64,000 nt of DNA from Eucommia ulmoides (taxonomy: Eukaryota; Streptophyta; Magnoliopsida; Garryales; Eucommiaceae). Shown piece by piece: positions 48,048-60,369 of this stretch. Both the position numbers and the translations under genes were made by a program. Under the pieces are notes generated by a model. That model was given only the letters and a program-made list of their open reading frames with translations, was not told where the DNA came from and ran no database searches. How positions within the stretch are numbered: the stretch's first letter is position 1; every line of letters begins with the position of its first letter. The DNA is taken from assembly GCA_016647705.1 (NCBI GenBank), contig CM028334.1, positions 10,511,546 to 10,575,545 on the forward strand. Direction: 5' to 3'.

Positions 48048-51000
48048 TTATTTACCTCTTTGAAACCAAGTTCTTCGAACAGCCTGACGGATCTGACGTT
48101 CGTGTTTCGCCAAGAGTTCGTCAACTCTATGCGATTGAGATAACAAGGGTCCCGAAAATTCAACCTTGTCCCCTTGATCCTGATAAACCTGAATCAATCG
48201 TTTCCAACATTAAAATTGTGAAAAAACATTTTTTTTTTTTAATACAATTTTGCCTGAACTATATGCTAAATCGTACAATAATTTGATTTGCAATTTTTAA
48301 AACTGTTTTCTCTGTTTTTTTTTTTTTTAACTGAATTTCAACAGTCACAAACAGAAACTGTTTCTGTTTTCTGTTTCTTTTTTTCTGTTCCCAAAAATTT
48401 GGGATAGTAATAGAAACATATAAATAAAAAATAATGTTTCTGTTCCCAAAATTTTGAGACCGAAAAAAGAAAACAAACATAAATACAAACCAAATGCCAC
48501 CTTTGTTTTCAGAAAATGGGAGCGTGGAGCTAAGGTAGCATTTGTTTAATGTTTCTGTTCCACGATTTCTGTAAACAGAAAAGAGGGAACAGTGTGGTTT
48601 CGGTTACAGAAATTTGTTTTGAAAATTTGGGAGTAGAACGAAAACCATTTTCTTTGTTCCCATACTCATGTTTCAATTTCCAGTTTTTCGAGAAGACAAA
48701 CTGGAATGGTTGAACAGAAACACTAAACAAATGGGTCAAAATAAGTGGCGTTTGTTTAATATTTCTCTTCCATATTTCTGCTTTCCACTCACAAGAAAAC
48801 TTGGAAGAGAAACAAAAATATGGGAGCAGTTCTGTTCCGTTCTTCCATAAATTTAAAAAAAATGGGAGCAGTTTTTCTTATCTTCCCATTTTTCCGAGAA
48901 CAAGAATAGAAATCTGGGAACAAAAATACTAAACAAAAAGGGCCATAGTATTTCCTGATTACTGTTTCAATCCTCAAAAATATGGGGACAGAAATAGAAA
49001 TCTTCGAACAATTCCGTTCCCACAAATTTGTTTACAAAATCAGGGAGCAGAACAGAAACAATACCTTTTTTTAATTTATATATTTCCTTATCTGTTCCCG
49101 ATTTTCTCTGAACAAAAACCGAAATCCAGGAATATAAAAACTGAAACAAAACGGGGCTACTTACCAAACCAAATCTCTTGGCAGCCATCTCCTCCTTCTG
49201 ATAAAGCGCCAGCGACAACTCTTGCGAGTGATAACCCTCTGATCCATCAAACGAATCCGGTTGCTCCAATTGGCTCCAATTTTTCAAAACCGAAAGCTTA
49301 GAATTATCATACGAATCACGTCCCCTAGAACTAGTTCTACTAGAAGGACCCAAAAAACCTTCAACAGTATCATGCCTTTTTGATTCAAAACTACCCTTCA
49401 ATTGCAATTGCATAGGCTCAAAAACAAGACTTCTCGAACTAGACCTACTCCTTGATCTCACCGACGAGTCATCAAATCGCCTTCGGGCCCAAGCAAACCC
49501 GCTGGAGCCCGAAACTTGCAATGGACCTGAAAACGGAACGTCCCCTTGAGATGCGTTCTTCATGTGGAAAGCGGCCTCTTCCATTACAGTAACGGGTGGC
49601 TTGGAAACCTCTTTGTGGTTGATTGTACCGTTGATCTTATGGGTGACTAGACTTTGGGATGGCAAATTCTGTAAAAATTAAAGTTGATCGAGTTATAAGA
49701 ATTCAAAAAAAAAAAATTTGCTCTAACAACGTGTAAGGATTGAAAAATAAATTGCTCTAAAAAGTTGTCAAAATTGTAAAAAACATTAAATAGAGGGAAC
49801 CTTATAAAAATATATATATAATGTGGAAAAATTGAGAGAGAGAGAGAGACCTCTTCCGGTGCCAATTTACTGATTCCGTTCTGTTTCTTGTTAAGCTTTC
49901 GTGTTGTTTCTGTTCCTCGGTTTCTTCCACCGGGCCTTTTCCTGGTAATCAAGTCATCATTCTTTTACGGATGACTCGAACAAATATTTTCATGTGAAAA
50001 ATGCTAATTTTGTTTCCACGAATTATGGAAACAATTTTTTTAATAATTTTATTTTATTTAGGAGAAAAGAAAACTCACCTTCTTGCATCCTCGCGATACT
50101 TTGCATCAATCTCCTTGCTTGGTGGGTATCTCGGCAAGCTTGACGGATCACACGCATAAGGCTTTGTCGTGAAATACTAAGAAGAGCAACTAATAAAAAT
50201 CAACATCAAGAAGCTTAAGGTGTCTTTTGATTAGTGTTTTTGTTTTTATTCCAGAAAAGTTGGAATCGAACCAGAAAAAACAAAAGAACAAAAAAAAGTA
50301 TGTATTTTGTTCTCAAATTTCAGAACAAATTTCCATAATCAGAACAAAAACGCTTTCTGACATTAAACAAACGCCTCCTAAAAGAATGTTTGGAGTCCCA
50401 AACAGAAGCAACAATTTATCTTGCACATGCATTTTTACAGTTGCTTTTGCATAAGCCATTGTTTGGCACACGAAAAACCGAGATTTTAACTCCATTTCAT
50501 AATCACAAGCAAAAACTTTGGTATAACTCCCTAAGAACAGGCATAACTCGTGTATATATACCTCGGATGCAAGAGCGGAAGATGCAGTCCCACGTTTGTT
50601 TGGTTCCACGGATAGCAAAATCTCGATCAGATTGACAGCGGTTTTTGGCAATTCTTTGAAAGTCTCCCATAGACAGCTTCGATAAGGGTGTTGCGGTTTA
50701 AATAGGGTTGCATGAGGCAGTTTAGACTTCCTCCAGTAATCTTCCGGTGGGGAACCACAAAGCTTGAAGATTTTGTGCAGTTGTTCTACCTGCCAAAAGT
50801 AAAATTTGTTGTAACTTGAAATTGTAAAGAACTTAAGGTAGTGTTTGGTTGCACATAAATTGAAGCATCAAAATAGGAAATGGAAAAATCTCAAAATTTC
50901 ATTTATATGCAATAGAATCATGAGGTCATTTCAATTCAACGCGGTCATCAATTTACTTTTTTGAACCAATACATAAACATAAATGAATCAAAGTCATGAC

Positions 51001-54000
51001 TCATGAGTGCATTCGTTTAGTGTTTCTGTTCTTGGATTTTTGTGTTCATTATAGAAAAACAATTTTGTTCTTTTCCTAGAATCTTTTTCAAAAAAAAATG
51101 GGAATGAAACAGAAACATTTTTTTGTTCCCATTGTATTGCTTTTTATCCCAATTTTATGGGAACAGAAGCTAAAAAAACACCGAAGCACACTTTTGATCA
51201 ATCACACCACCCATCTCTCCCCTCAAATTTTTTAAAAATTTGCAATCAATCACAATATTAAATCACTTCAAAGCTAGTTTTTTAAAAAAAAAACGTTTTC
51301 ATAGTTTTCAAGACCTGTTTTAGAGTTGTAAACCAAATAGACCCTGAACAAACACCACCTATATCAACCATTTTCTCATGCAAAACTACTTTGAAATAGT
51401 AATCTTCCTTTCGAATTAGCCTACAATTTAAAAAGCTCAATTTTACCTCGGTTCTTCCCTGAAGAACGGGATTGCCAAGGAGAAGTTCAGCAAAAACACA
51501 GCCAACGCTCCAGAGATCAACGGAAGCTCCATACTCAGTGGAACCAAGTAAAAGTTCAGGAGGGCGATACCACAGAGTGACAACTCTACTTGTTAAGGGC
51601 TGTTTGTGTCCATAATTACAGAAATTTGCCAATCCAAAATCGGCTACCTTCAAAATGCCTTCGTTATTTACCAGAAGATTTGCGCCTTTGATATCCCGAT
51701 GCATTACTCCCAGAGAATGGCAATGCTCGAGCCCAGATAACAACTGTTTCACGTAGCATTTGATCTGTGTAGCAAAGCCAATTCATTAAATGACAGAGCA
51801 TAATATTGATGGAAGTTAGGCTGCTCAGAAAATCACAACATCGTAACTCTTAAGGTGCGTTTGGTAAGGTATTTGAAGAAGGTATTTGATTTTGAGAGGG
51901 TTTTGTTTCTAAAAAAACAAGTTTTCACAATTTTCGAAAATTACTTTTAAGATTTTAAAAATCGTATTTGGGTTGTAAACCAAATGGATCAAAAACAAAG
52001 ACCACCATAGGAAATTAACTATAACATTCAAAAATAGATTTTAAAAAGTTCATAGACAACAAAATATTTTTTTGTCAATTTTTTTTTTTAAAAAACACGT
52101 TCTTGTATCCTCGTAGTTGTCGGCTGATAAATTTTTTACAAATCTTCTAAAATATAAACCAAGTAATATTTCCTTTTCGGTTAAAAACATTGAAATACTT
52201 TGGGTTTCTTTGACCTCCAAACACATCAAAAAAAGTTGCATGATGTCAACTAAAGCTAAAGGTAACACATTTTTAAGTACTTTTTAACTTTTAGGCAAAA
52301 AAATATAAGAGTAACGTTTATTTTGAAGTATGATTTTAAGCATTTTTTTCGAGAAAAAAAAATCCTTTTATTTTTCCGATTTTTGCCAGAGATGATAGAC
52401 TGATAACCTTTTCACCCATTTTATTTCAGTCATCCATGAATTTTTATTTAGATCAAGTAATAGTTTATAGGGACAATACTAAACCATTATCTTTGCACTA
52501 TCAAACACATTTTCAATTTTTTTGCTTTTTACTTGTAATTAAAAATACTTTTTTGTCGAATCCACTCTTGTTTATTTAAAAAGTACTTAAAAAAAATTAC
52601 CAAACGGTGTCCGGGCGTAAATGACAAACCTGAGCTTCACTGAACTTGATGTCAGGAGAAGATAAGAGCCCAGAAATATCATGTTCCATGTATTCGAACA
52701 CGAGATATATGCTACAAGATAACTGGGATGTAACAATTCCTTCCAATTTAATGACATTTGGATGGTCAAGCCTTCTAAGAATCATGATTTCTCGAGCCAT
52801 AAAACGAACACTTTCCGGCTCAAAATTGTCAAAGCGCACCTTCTTCAAAGCAACTATTCCTCCCGTTTCAAGGTTACGTGCTCGAAACACACTACTATAA
52901 GTACCCTGTCCAATCTACGAAAAACAAAGTGGGAAAAAAAAACACTTCAGATAATTATGATAAATTCTTAAAAGGAAGATGATGGTAAAAATTATAAGAT
53001 AAATTCGTACATTAAGACCCAGTGGATCAATGCTAAAATGGGCTTCAATGGGTATAAAACCCATATTATATAAGGTGTGATGAATAAAAAAATTATCAAT
53101 TAAGGCCGAGAAACTACGGTCCATAATAGTGTAGCATTCGAACCAGACAATCAGGTTCAATTTGATTTTTTCTCCCCAAACCGAGAAGATATTATTTTCC
53201 CAAAATCCAAGAGTTATTATTCTCTCCAAATCTAGGAGATCTAACATTCCCCAAATCTATGAGAGTTAGTTATGAATTTCACTCTATAAATACATTAATC
53301 TACGGGCTACATTTTACATTCAATTCTGATAGACCTGATTAACTTATTTTTACTCCGGAGGGCATACCGGTATCTCAAGTGCTCATTCTAAGTTTTGCAG
53401 GTGTTGATCAGGAGTTTGCAAGCTGGGATCATTGACAAAATTCCGACGTTATCAGAAGACTAATTGTTTTGACAATGTGTAAGGAATTGGAATTAGAAAT
53501 GAAGCCTAATTCAAGTTTCTTCACATGCGTTTATTTCAAATTCCAATTCCATGAAACAAAACGCTACCTTAATGCATACAGGGAGGAAAGAATATCTGGG
53601 CAAAGTCTGTAAGAAGATGATTCGCAGGAGATTTTCATAAACGATATGTCGAATTTTTTTTTCATAAGCAAAGATATTTCGATTAACTTCAATAGAAATT
53701 CTTACAAGAAATGAGGGAACAGTCTGAACATCAAACCTTGAGCTCAAAGGACTAAATTATAAAGCCTTGGAGCAAGATTGAGCTTTAAGAATTCAAAAGC
53801 AATTAGATTTTGTTAGCATTACTAGAATCTATATAATTCTTTGTGGAAACCCGATGGACCTAACTCACTCTCAAAAGACGTCTTGTAAGAGGAGGATTGT
53901 CCTAGGGTTTATATATTGCTCAGGATTAGGTAACACGGGCGATGTGGGATCCAACGCACCCCTGAGGGGCAGGATGGAGTTTGACGGATGGAGTTTGACA

Positions 54001-54721
54001 AACCACTGCAAACGGATATGGGAGGGCCAGACATGTAAACAACAAGCACCTTTTCTCAAATTTCCTGCTAAAATTGGAAATAACCAAGACTAGAAAAGGA
54101 AAAAAGAAAAATTCTAGATAGTTAACATGAAATTAGGGACATATACGGAACAAATCATTAGCTAGTGGCCTATAATGGGCAAGAAAACATGATACACTGC
54201 TAAATATTGAGAACTAGATGAAGGATGGAGAAAGAGGATTGATTTTGAATTTTGAAATCACACTGAAGTGCAAGGTAAATGGGTACTAAAAGAGTGATAA
54301 ATAAGGAGAAATGGAGAATGAATGAAGCATAAACCTTCTCCAGTTTCTCAAATGACTCTGCTCTGAGTGGCACCCAACCATGAATGGCTTCGCCGGCGAC
54401 TGCACTCAACCAAGCAGGCCAACCGGCGGCGATCTGCTCTCCTTCCACGTACTTTTGTAAATTCCCCAGCCTGAAACTCACAGACTCGCTAGCGACGCCG
54501 TTAGAACTCGCCCTCCCCGACTCGCCCAACTCGCTCCCACTCATCCCCCCTGATTCGGTTCTCTTCTTGCTCTTATTCTTCTTCTCCAATTCCACCACCC
54601 AACCCTTACCACTCCCGGCTCTGCTCCGACCGGAACCGGACCCGACATTGTCCCGGAACACGCCGGAATGGTCCAGAGCAGGGGTTACCGACACCGCCTG
54701 CTTTGACGCGACACAACCCAT
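48048..54721 (-). CDS. CDK-like serine/threonine protein kinase, IBS1/At1g74330 type, 683 aa
   Basis: Complete gene. Exons: 54335-54721, 52630-52914, 51447-51764, 50562-50789, 50079-50176, 49851-49941, 49165-49668, 48048-48188; all introns GT-AG, total 2052 nt including TAA. MGCVASKQ predicts N-myristoylation at Gly2 and palmitoylation at Cys3, hence membrane attachment. Residues about 60-123 hold the conserved AAGWPAWLSAVAGEAIHGW block. Kinase domain about 124-408: IGQGTYSSVF (130-139), Lys153, CDK-like PESVRFMAREI, HRD at 246-248, DFG at 266-268, TSRVVTLWYRPPELLLG. All catalytic residues are present. The tail is Ser/Arg-rich and ends AVRRTWFQRGK. It phosphorylates Ser/Thr; the substrate is unknown. 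Arabidopsis IBS1, a relative, acts in priming of defence, but orthology is not proven. Introns are full of MITEs and one solo LTR. Confidence 0.95.
48534..48737. mobile_element. MITE in kinase intron 7 (first)
   Basis: GCATTTGTTTAATGTTTCTG on the left and, inverted, CCATTTGTTTAGTGTTTCTG on the right; about 204 bp. Same family as the copies at 48745, 50219 and 51007. Confidence 0.6.
48745..48946. mobile_element. MITE in kinase intron 7 (second)
   Basis: GGCGTTTGTTTAATATTTCT on the left; the reverse complement of the right end has TTTTTGTTTAGTATTTTTG. It lies 8 bp from the previous copy. Confidence 0.55.
50219..50376. mobile_element. MITE in kinase intron 4
   Basis: GGTGTCTTTTGATTAGTG on the left, GGCGTTTGTTTAATG inverted on the right; about 158 bp. 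Confidence 0.5.
51007..51188. mobile_element. MITE in kinase intron 3
   Basis: GTGCATTCGTTTAGTGTTTC on the left and a gapped inverted match ending in AGCTTCTGTTC on the right; about 182 bp. Confidence 0.45.
52980..53454 (+). mobile_element. solo LTR in kinase intron 1, 475 bp
   Basis: TGATGGTAAAAATTA...CGACGTTATCA, flanked by GAAGA at 52975-52979 and 53455-53459. It has TATAAATA at 53285-53292 and a C/G-rich U5-like part (CCGGAGGGCATACCGG). It points opposite to the kinase and starts 65 bp upstream (in gene direction) of exon 2. Confidence 0.78.
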
Positions 54722-55320
54722 GAATTAAAATTTTATGCGTCAACAACCCAGAAGCATAACAGTGGTTATCAATTCAAATCCAGGCCGACCCAGATCAAGA
54801 AATGTGTCAACTTAGGTGGGTCTTGACCTGGGTCAAGACCGTTCTCGAGGTCGAAGAACGAATTCTCGAGAGCAAAGAAAAAATGGAGCTATATATACAT
54901 AGAGATACAGAGACCCGTTTAGCATCGCAGTCTCTCTCTCTCTCTTTTCAGGACTGCGACAATTGCGGAAGGTGGAAGGGCGGATAGAGGATTTAATGGG
55001 GTTAGCAAAGAGAATTGAGCGAAATCAACGGAGAGATGAACTTGTGGCGCTATATGTATTTTTATTCTTTTGTGTGTGAAAAAAAGCAAATGAAAATTGG
55101 AAACTTGACTTTTTGTGAATTTTGTCTGTGACAAATTTAAATTATTCTTTAGCATGAAAACTACATTTCCACCCTTACCATTTGAAGTGATTTCATTTTG
55201 CTCCCTATATTTTTATCATGACATATTTCTCCTCGCATTTACAAATTTGCATCCAAATGACCTAATTATGGACTTCAACCTACAATTGTACCACAATATT
55301 ATCATGGGATAGTCAGTGGG
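54722..55320 (-). promoter_or_regulatory. kinase 5' leader and promoter region
   Basis: Upstream of the kinase ATG. A CT run at 54931-54946 is (GA)n on the gene strand. The stretch at 54780-54845 has the inverted pair GGTCTTGACC/GGTCAAGACC. No sure TATA box or start site. Confidence 0.4.
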
Positions 55321-58300
55321 AGGTTCTAATAATGACACAAAATTAAATTTCAATTAGGTTTGTGTCGTCAATCGCCAAATTTCAAACTACGATATTCGGC
55401 CACCGTTGGGTGTCAGAATTTTTTTAATTACATCAACTAATTTTTTAGTAATATTTTTTTATATACTTTTTAGTTACATTCAACTAATTTCAAATGCCGG
55501 TTGCTGAAAAATTACACGAATATAACTAAAAATGACAGTAAAATATATAACTGCAAAATATATTGAAATATAACTAAAAATACACTTAAAATGTAACTAT
55601 AAAATACATTAAAAAATAATTACATATAGCTAAAAAATACAATAAATAAAATATCTACATGTAATAAAAGATATACTAAAAAATAAATATATGTAACTAA
55701 AAAAGTTTCGATGGCTAGTGGATGGACTCTTGCGACCGGACGCTTGAGGTCCGATGGCAAACGGAGACAGGTGACCATCAAGAATGACGTCGATGGTCGA
55801 AGATACATAGTTTAATTGGAGATATAAGGGAATATTGACCACGTGATTAAAACACAACTAAAAATATAATTAAGAAATTTATACTTATACTCAATTTAAA
55901 ATTAAAATAAGTTATATTATGAACTAAACTCTCTAATTGAGATTGACCAATTATGAATAATATAAACAATTATTTATCAAATTATGAACTAAAAAAAGGG
56001 GTGCAAAATGTTATTTAAAAAGTATGGTTTGGATGCGTGAGTGTGGATGGATGGGAAAAGAAAGACTGGAGCCAATGGGAATAAAGCTGGCAGCCTTTAA
56101 TACAGTGGGCTCCACTTCGCATTGCGCGTGAAGGCGCGTGAGTCATGCTGATTAGTGGAGCATTTTGGGTTTGACTAATGGCTCATTGTTTGGTAATTGT
56201 TTAATGTGTTAATGATTAGTTTAGTTAATGTGTTAAGTAGCAAGGTCAATGTAGTACCAATAACTCTTAGTTGAGTTGTCACGTTTGCTTCAGAATATGC
56301 CAAACTGAAAAGGAAGGGGAGAAAAAAAACCCACCCAAAATTATATTTTTATCTATTTCCAAAGAAAAACTATTTCAATATTATTTATTATATCTTTATA
56401 TATTATAAAAATAAATTAAAAATTTTATTATCAAGGGTATAATTATAATTTTATTATCCTTTTGAAAGATTTTTTTGTTCACTTACTTTCATTTTTCTCT
56501 TAAATTTGAGAGGAAAAAAAATTTACTTTGAAAATTGTGTATTTTTTATTCTCCTTTTCAAATAAATTTTATTTATTTTTATATGTATTCTTAATTTCTA
56601 GTAGGTGACGTCAATAGTTTGACTTTTTAATTTAATTGGCCCACAAGGCAAGATAATCAAATCCATCTCTACTACACTTCAATGTTTTGATATGTAGACA
56701 ATGTGTCTTTCTAATCTCCTCTACTCTTAATGCCTCCTCCCATTCTTACCTTCTATAAAATCATGATTTTTACGAGGAAAAGTACTTTTTAGAGGATGTC
56801 ATAAGTTTATGTATTATTAGTTTGTTTGGTATAGTTTATGTGTAATTCGATTAATCACTTTTTTTAGATAATTTTAAGAGTATACTTCTACATTCAGAAT
56901 TAAATTCAAAATTTAATTTTTAAAATATTTCTAAAAAAAAAAAAAAAAGACATTTCCACCAGTCAAGCATTGTTTTCAATTGTACCGTTTTATTTTGTCA
57001 TAACAAAATGGTCAAATGACATTTGAAACATCTTAACTTTTAAAATTATTTCAAATAAGTCCCTGAACCTTTTATTTTTTATTAATCAAACCCAGTGAAA
57101 TAATTTTTAGCTTTGAGAGGGGTCAAATGAAGAATGGGTGTATTGTAATGCACATTATTAGAATATTGTTTTAAAATTATGAAAAGAATTATAATGGTTT
57201 AAAATACATATTTTAAACATAAGGTAAGGGCGTTGTAGTCTATTTTGGTCAACTGCTATTTCCTAAAAAATTGAAGTAATTAACTAGAGAATCGTTTATT
57301 TTCATTTTAGAAAAATAAAAAAAGAAACTAAAAAATATTTGAATATATGTAATATTCCTATCTATCTCAAATTCTATTTTTCGTAGATTAAAATAAAAAA
57401 AATATATTTTGTGTTTTTACTTTTTAGTTCCCGTTCTCAATTTAAAAAAGAAAAAAGAAAAATAAAGACATAAAAATAATTACAATAGCCTACTATTGTT
57501 TAGTGTTAATAACACTTTACTCCCTATGATTTGATTGAATTGTACTTTACTCCCTTAGTATTTTTGTAAGCAATTGTCTTCGTGTGGTTTTGACTAAAGT
57601 ACGGGTCACAATTTTCGTTAAAATTTAATGGTCAAACCTCAAAAATCAAAATAAAAAGTTCTGCCATGTGGTCGAGTCGGATAACATCCGTTTGTCTCAT
57701 TCTTTCCTTTCTTTTATTCCTTTGGGATGGGACGGATGAGTCAGATTAGATTGGCAATAAGAATAAAAATTTTATTTTACACAATTCTATTAATTATTTA
57801 ACCGTTTTATGATGGAAGATGATTGTTTAGGAGAAAGTATATAATTTGATTAAATCACATGAGAAAAGGTGACATTAACCCTATTGTTTATGAGAGCACT
57901 TTTTTGACCTATGAATGCTTTGGTTGAGAAAATCAAGTAGTGGTCCACTTGGTTGAAGTGAAGTATTTTTCCCAAGGTAATTCATTATTGTTGATAATTG
58001 CAGATTATCAGTCCCACAACGCCATAATTTAATTTTTAATCACTAGCATAGTGAAAAAGTAATGCATTGATATTATAAATAAAGATAAGAAGAAACAAAA
58101 ATGTTATATCAACCCCCAATTTAACCAACATAAAAATCACATGTTTGTTCTTCAATTATGGTTAAACTTCCTATATATTTACGATAAAATTGCATTTTGT
58201 ATCATAAAATTTATCCAGTTAATGGAAATTAGATATTAAATTTACATTTGATGTTAATAAAAATAATGGTAAGAACTATATTAAATATTAAAAAACAAAT

Positions 58301-58424
58301 TATTTTATAAATAAAATAAAAAAAAAAATTGAAAATTTAAGTTAGAAAATTATATAACCACAAGGTAAAAAAATCACATTTTGGGTAGAATAACAGTGTA
58401 AATGGAGCTTCTTTTGCCATTTTT
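55321..58424. other. AT-rich intergenic DNA
   Basis: 55500-55700 is a degenerate repeat of TAACTAAAAAATACA. 56835-56930 may be a worn SINE-like family A copy. 57000-57110 resembles 41960-42080 (TTTCAAATAAGTCCCT type). No gene recognised. Confidence 0.45.
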
Positions 58425-58600
58425 TTTTATAAGGTAAGGTGTATTCGAGTCAATTTACGCGCACCTCGACTAACCATCTCTCTAAACAATCTTAAAAACG
58501 CAACCCCCACATCAGGTTGATGCATTAAGATTAAATTCAATATTTAATTTTTAGAATGCTACACAGCAAAGTCAAGTACTAATTAACAAGGGAAAGAGAC
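58425..58600 (-). repeat. SINE-like dispersed repeat, family A
   Basis: The plus strand begins with a T-rich run, then AAGGTGTATTCGAGTCAATT, ACGCGCACCTCGACTAACC, CCCCCACATC and GATTAAATTCAATATTTAA. It matches the copy at 3958 in order and spacing. Confidence 0.5.
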
Positions 58601-58834
58601 ACTTTCTCCTTAGCAACCAACCAGACTAATAGATTTGTTTTAGCAAATTCCCCTTTTGATGTGTTGTCTGCAATTATTAAAAGGGAAAGACAATGTGATG
58701 ATTGTTGTCCCCCCCATGACTCAATCAGGATCCCTTTTTTCGTGGTGCAGTTGTAGGAGCACTCACACAAGTTTCTTTAAGTCTCAATAGACATAAAGAA
58801 CTCTTAAAACCAAACACTAAAAAAGAATTTACTA

Positions 58835-59012
58835 ACCCCGTCAAGTGGCGAGACACACTTAAATTAAAACAATTGAAGAGGCTTTATAAGATCAAGAGTT
58901 TAAACCTACGAAAAAACATTTATTAGGAAGGACAGTCACGCACCCCGAACGAGCTAATTTTTCACCCTGTACAAGTAGAGGAACACTCGTGGGTATATAA
59001 AATAAAAAAAAT
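58835..59012 (+). repeat. tRNA-derived SINE, family B
   Basis: Second full copy: GTCAAGTGGCGAGACACAC, AGAGTTTAAACCTACG (B-box-like), CACCCTGTACAAG, ACACTCGTGGGTATAT, then an A-rich tail. Confidence 0.68.
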
Positions 59013-59739
59013 CAGTATATTTATTCAATGTTGAATTTCATCTTCATAGATCTACCAATTCAAAATTTAATTTAATCAATTAAAATGAATCTATGTCACT
59101 AAATAGACTGCACTGATCCTTAACACAAATACAAGGCTTGGAGTCAGTCATATGAGGCCCCCAAACTTTGAGAACCCCTTCAACTTGACTATTATAATAA
59201 AATTAATCTTAATTTAATCACTATTTCAAATTATTTTTTTGAATTGATAATTTGATTTATGAAAAAATATAAAAGTTTTATTTAAATACCAAGGGACTCT
59301 AATTTGGCTTGTGACTAGTGATTTCTTGAGGCCAGTTCTATTACCTGTATTGCATAACCAAATCGAATACTAAAAACAAACCAACATAAGACAAATTGTC
59401 ACACTCAGGAGCCATTTGCGATTATTCTTGTGGGGGTTTCATGTGTTAATTTTTTAACATGGGAGGACCATTTGTGATTTTTTAGGATTTAAGGTATTCT
59501 ATTTTTAGGGCCAAAATTATACAAAATCATATTTATTGTTTATAATTATGTCAATGTTATTTAATATCCTCATTAATTATTTAATTTTGAGATTTTTATT
59601 GTTTAACTCTTATTTAAAAATTATTTTAATAAAAAATATTTTTAAACAGTTGTGTTGTAATTTAGTCTTTTTTAAAAATATTCTTAGTCTACGGTCCTTT
59701 AACCATTGACCAAATTTTTTAAGAGACTAATATACCCCT
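59013..59739. other. AT-rich intergenic DNA
   Basis: Nothing recognised. Confidence 0.5.
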
Positions 59740-60035
59740 ATATATATAATGTTAGAAACCCAAAATAAAACCCTAATCCTAACCTCATCATTCAGCCGAC
59801 CGCCCTATTTCTCCCTAGCCTCTCGAAACAGAGGAGTAATAGCTCCTCTCTTCGCCGACGCTGTGATCGTTCTTGAAGGTTCCCGCCGTTGCGTCGTTCG
59901 TCTTTCATCATCCAGATTTGCGCTATCAATAGATCTGGATTATCATAATTAAATTCAAGGTGTGGGGCGCATGTTCTCAACACCGGATGTTGCGTCGGAG
60001 GCCTAATGCGCGCAATCGCTCTCATTACGACGTTA
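59740..60035 (+). other. exon-like leader sequence before the SMT2 fragment
   Basis: GC-richer than its surroundings. AAAACCCTAATCC at 59767 is a telo-box, common in 5' leaders of plant growth genes. The open frames on both strands here are not recognised. Confidence 0.35.
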
Positions 60036-60310
60036 ACGTCGTCGGAATTGTACAATGCCGACGATCCGGAGCATGTGGAGGTCATACAAGGGATCGAGAG
60101 AGGCGTTTCTTTGCCCGGCCTAAGAAGCTACAAGGACATCGTTGAGGTTGCAAAGAAGGTAGGGTTCGAGATGTTGAAGAAGAAGGATTTGGCCAAACCA
60201 TCGTCAAATCCATGGTGGACAAGGTTGAAGATGGGGAGAATCGCCTACTGGAAATTGGTGACAATCCTCTCCTGGTTGGAGATCGCCCAAGGACATCTCC
60301 TAGTGGGTGA
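60036..60310 (+). pseudogene. SMT2: sterol C-24 methyltransferase 2 fragment, broken
   Basis: The frame from 60006 reads ELYNADDPEHVEVIQGIERG, then LPGLRSYKDIVEVAKKVGFE and NPWWTRLKMGRIAYW, which I recognise as the part of plant SMT2 before its C-terminus. SMT2 methylates 24-methylenelophenol and so sets the sitosterol/campesterol balance in the endoplasmic reticulum. After about 60255 the frame slips: the DNA still looks like SMT2 but the reading does not, and a stop follows at 60324. The SAM-binding N-terminal two thirds and the real C-terminus are missing. Most likely a pseudogene piece. Confidence 0.78.
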
Positions 60311-60369
60311 AAATTCCAAATCTTGATTTGTTCTAGATTTTCGTTTAATATTTTTTTTTGATTATCTTT

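Noticed and set aside
53854-54093. 79-residue plus-strand frame in kinase intron 1
   Set aside because: It lies in a dispersed repeat (also at 47590) on the strand opposite the gene and shows no domain.
59792-60085. 97-residue minus-strand frame opposite the SMT2 fragment
   Set aside because: It overlaps the SMT2 piece in antisense and has no recognisable domain.
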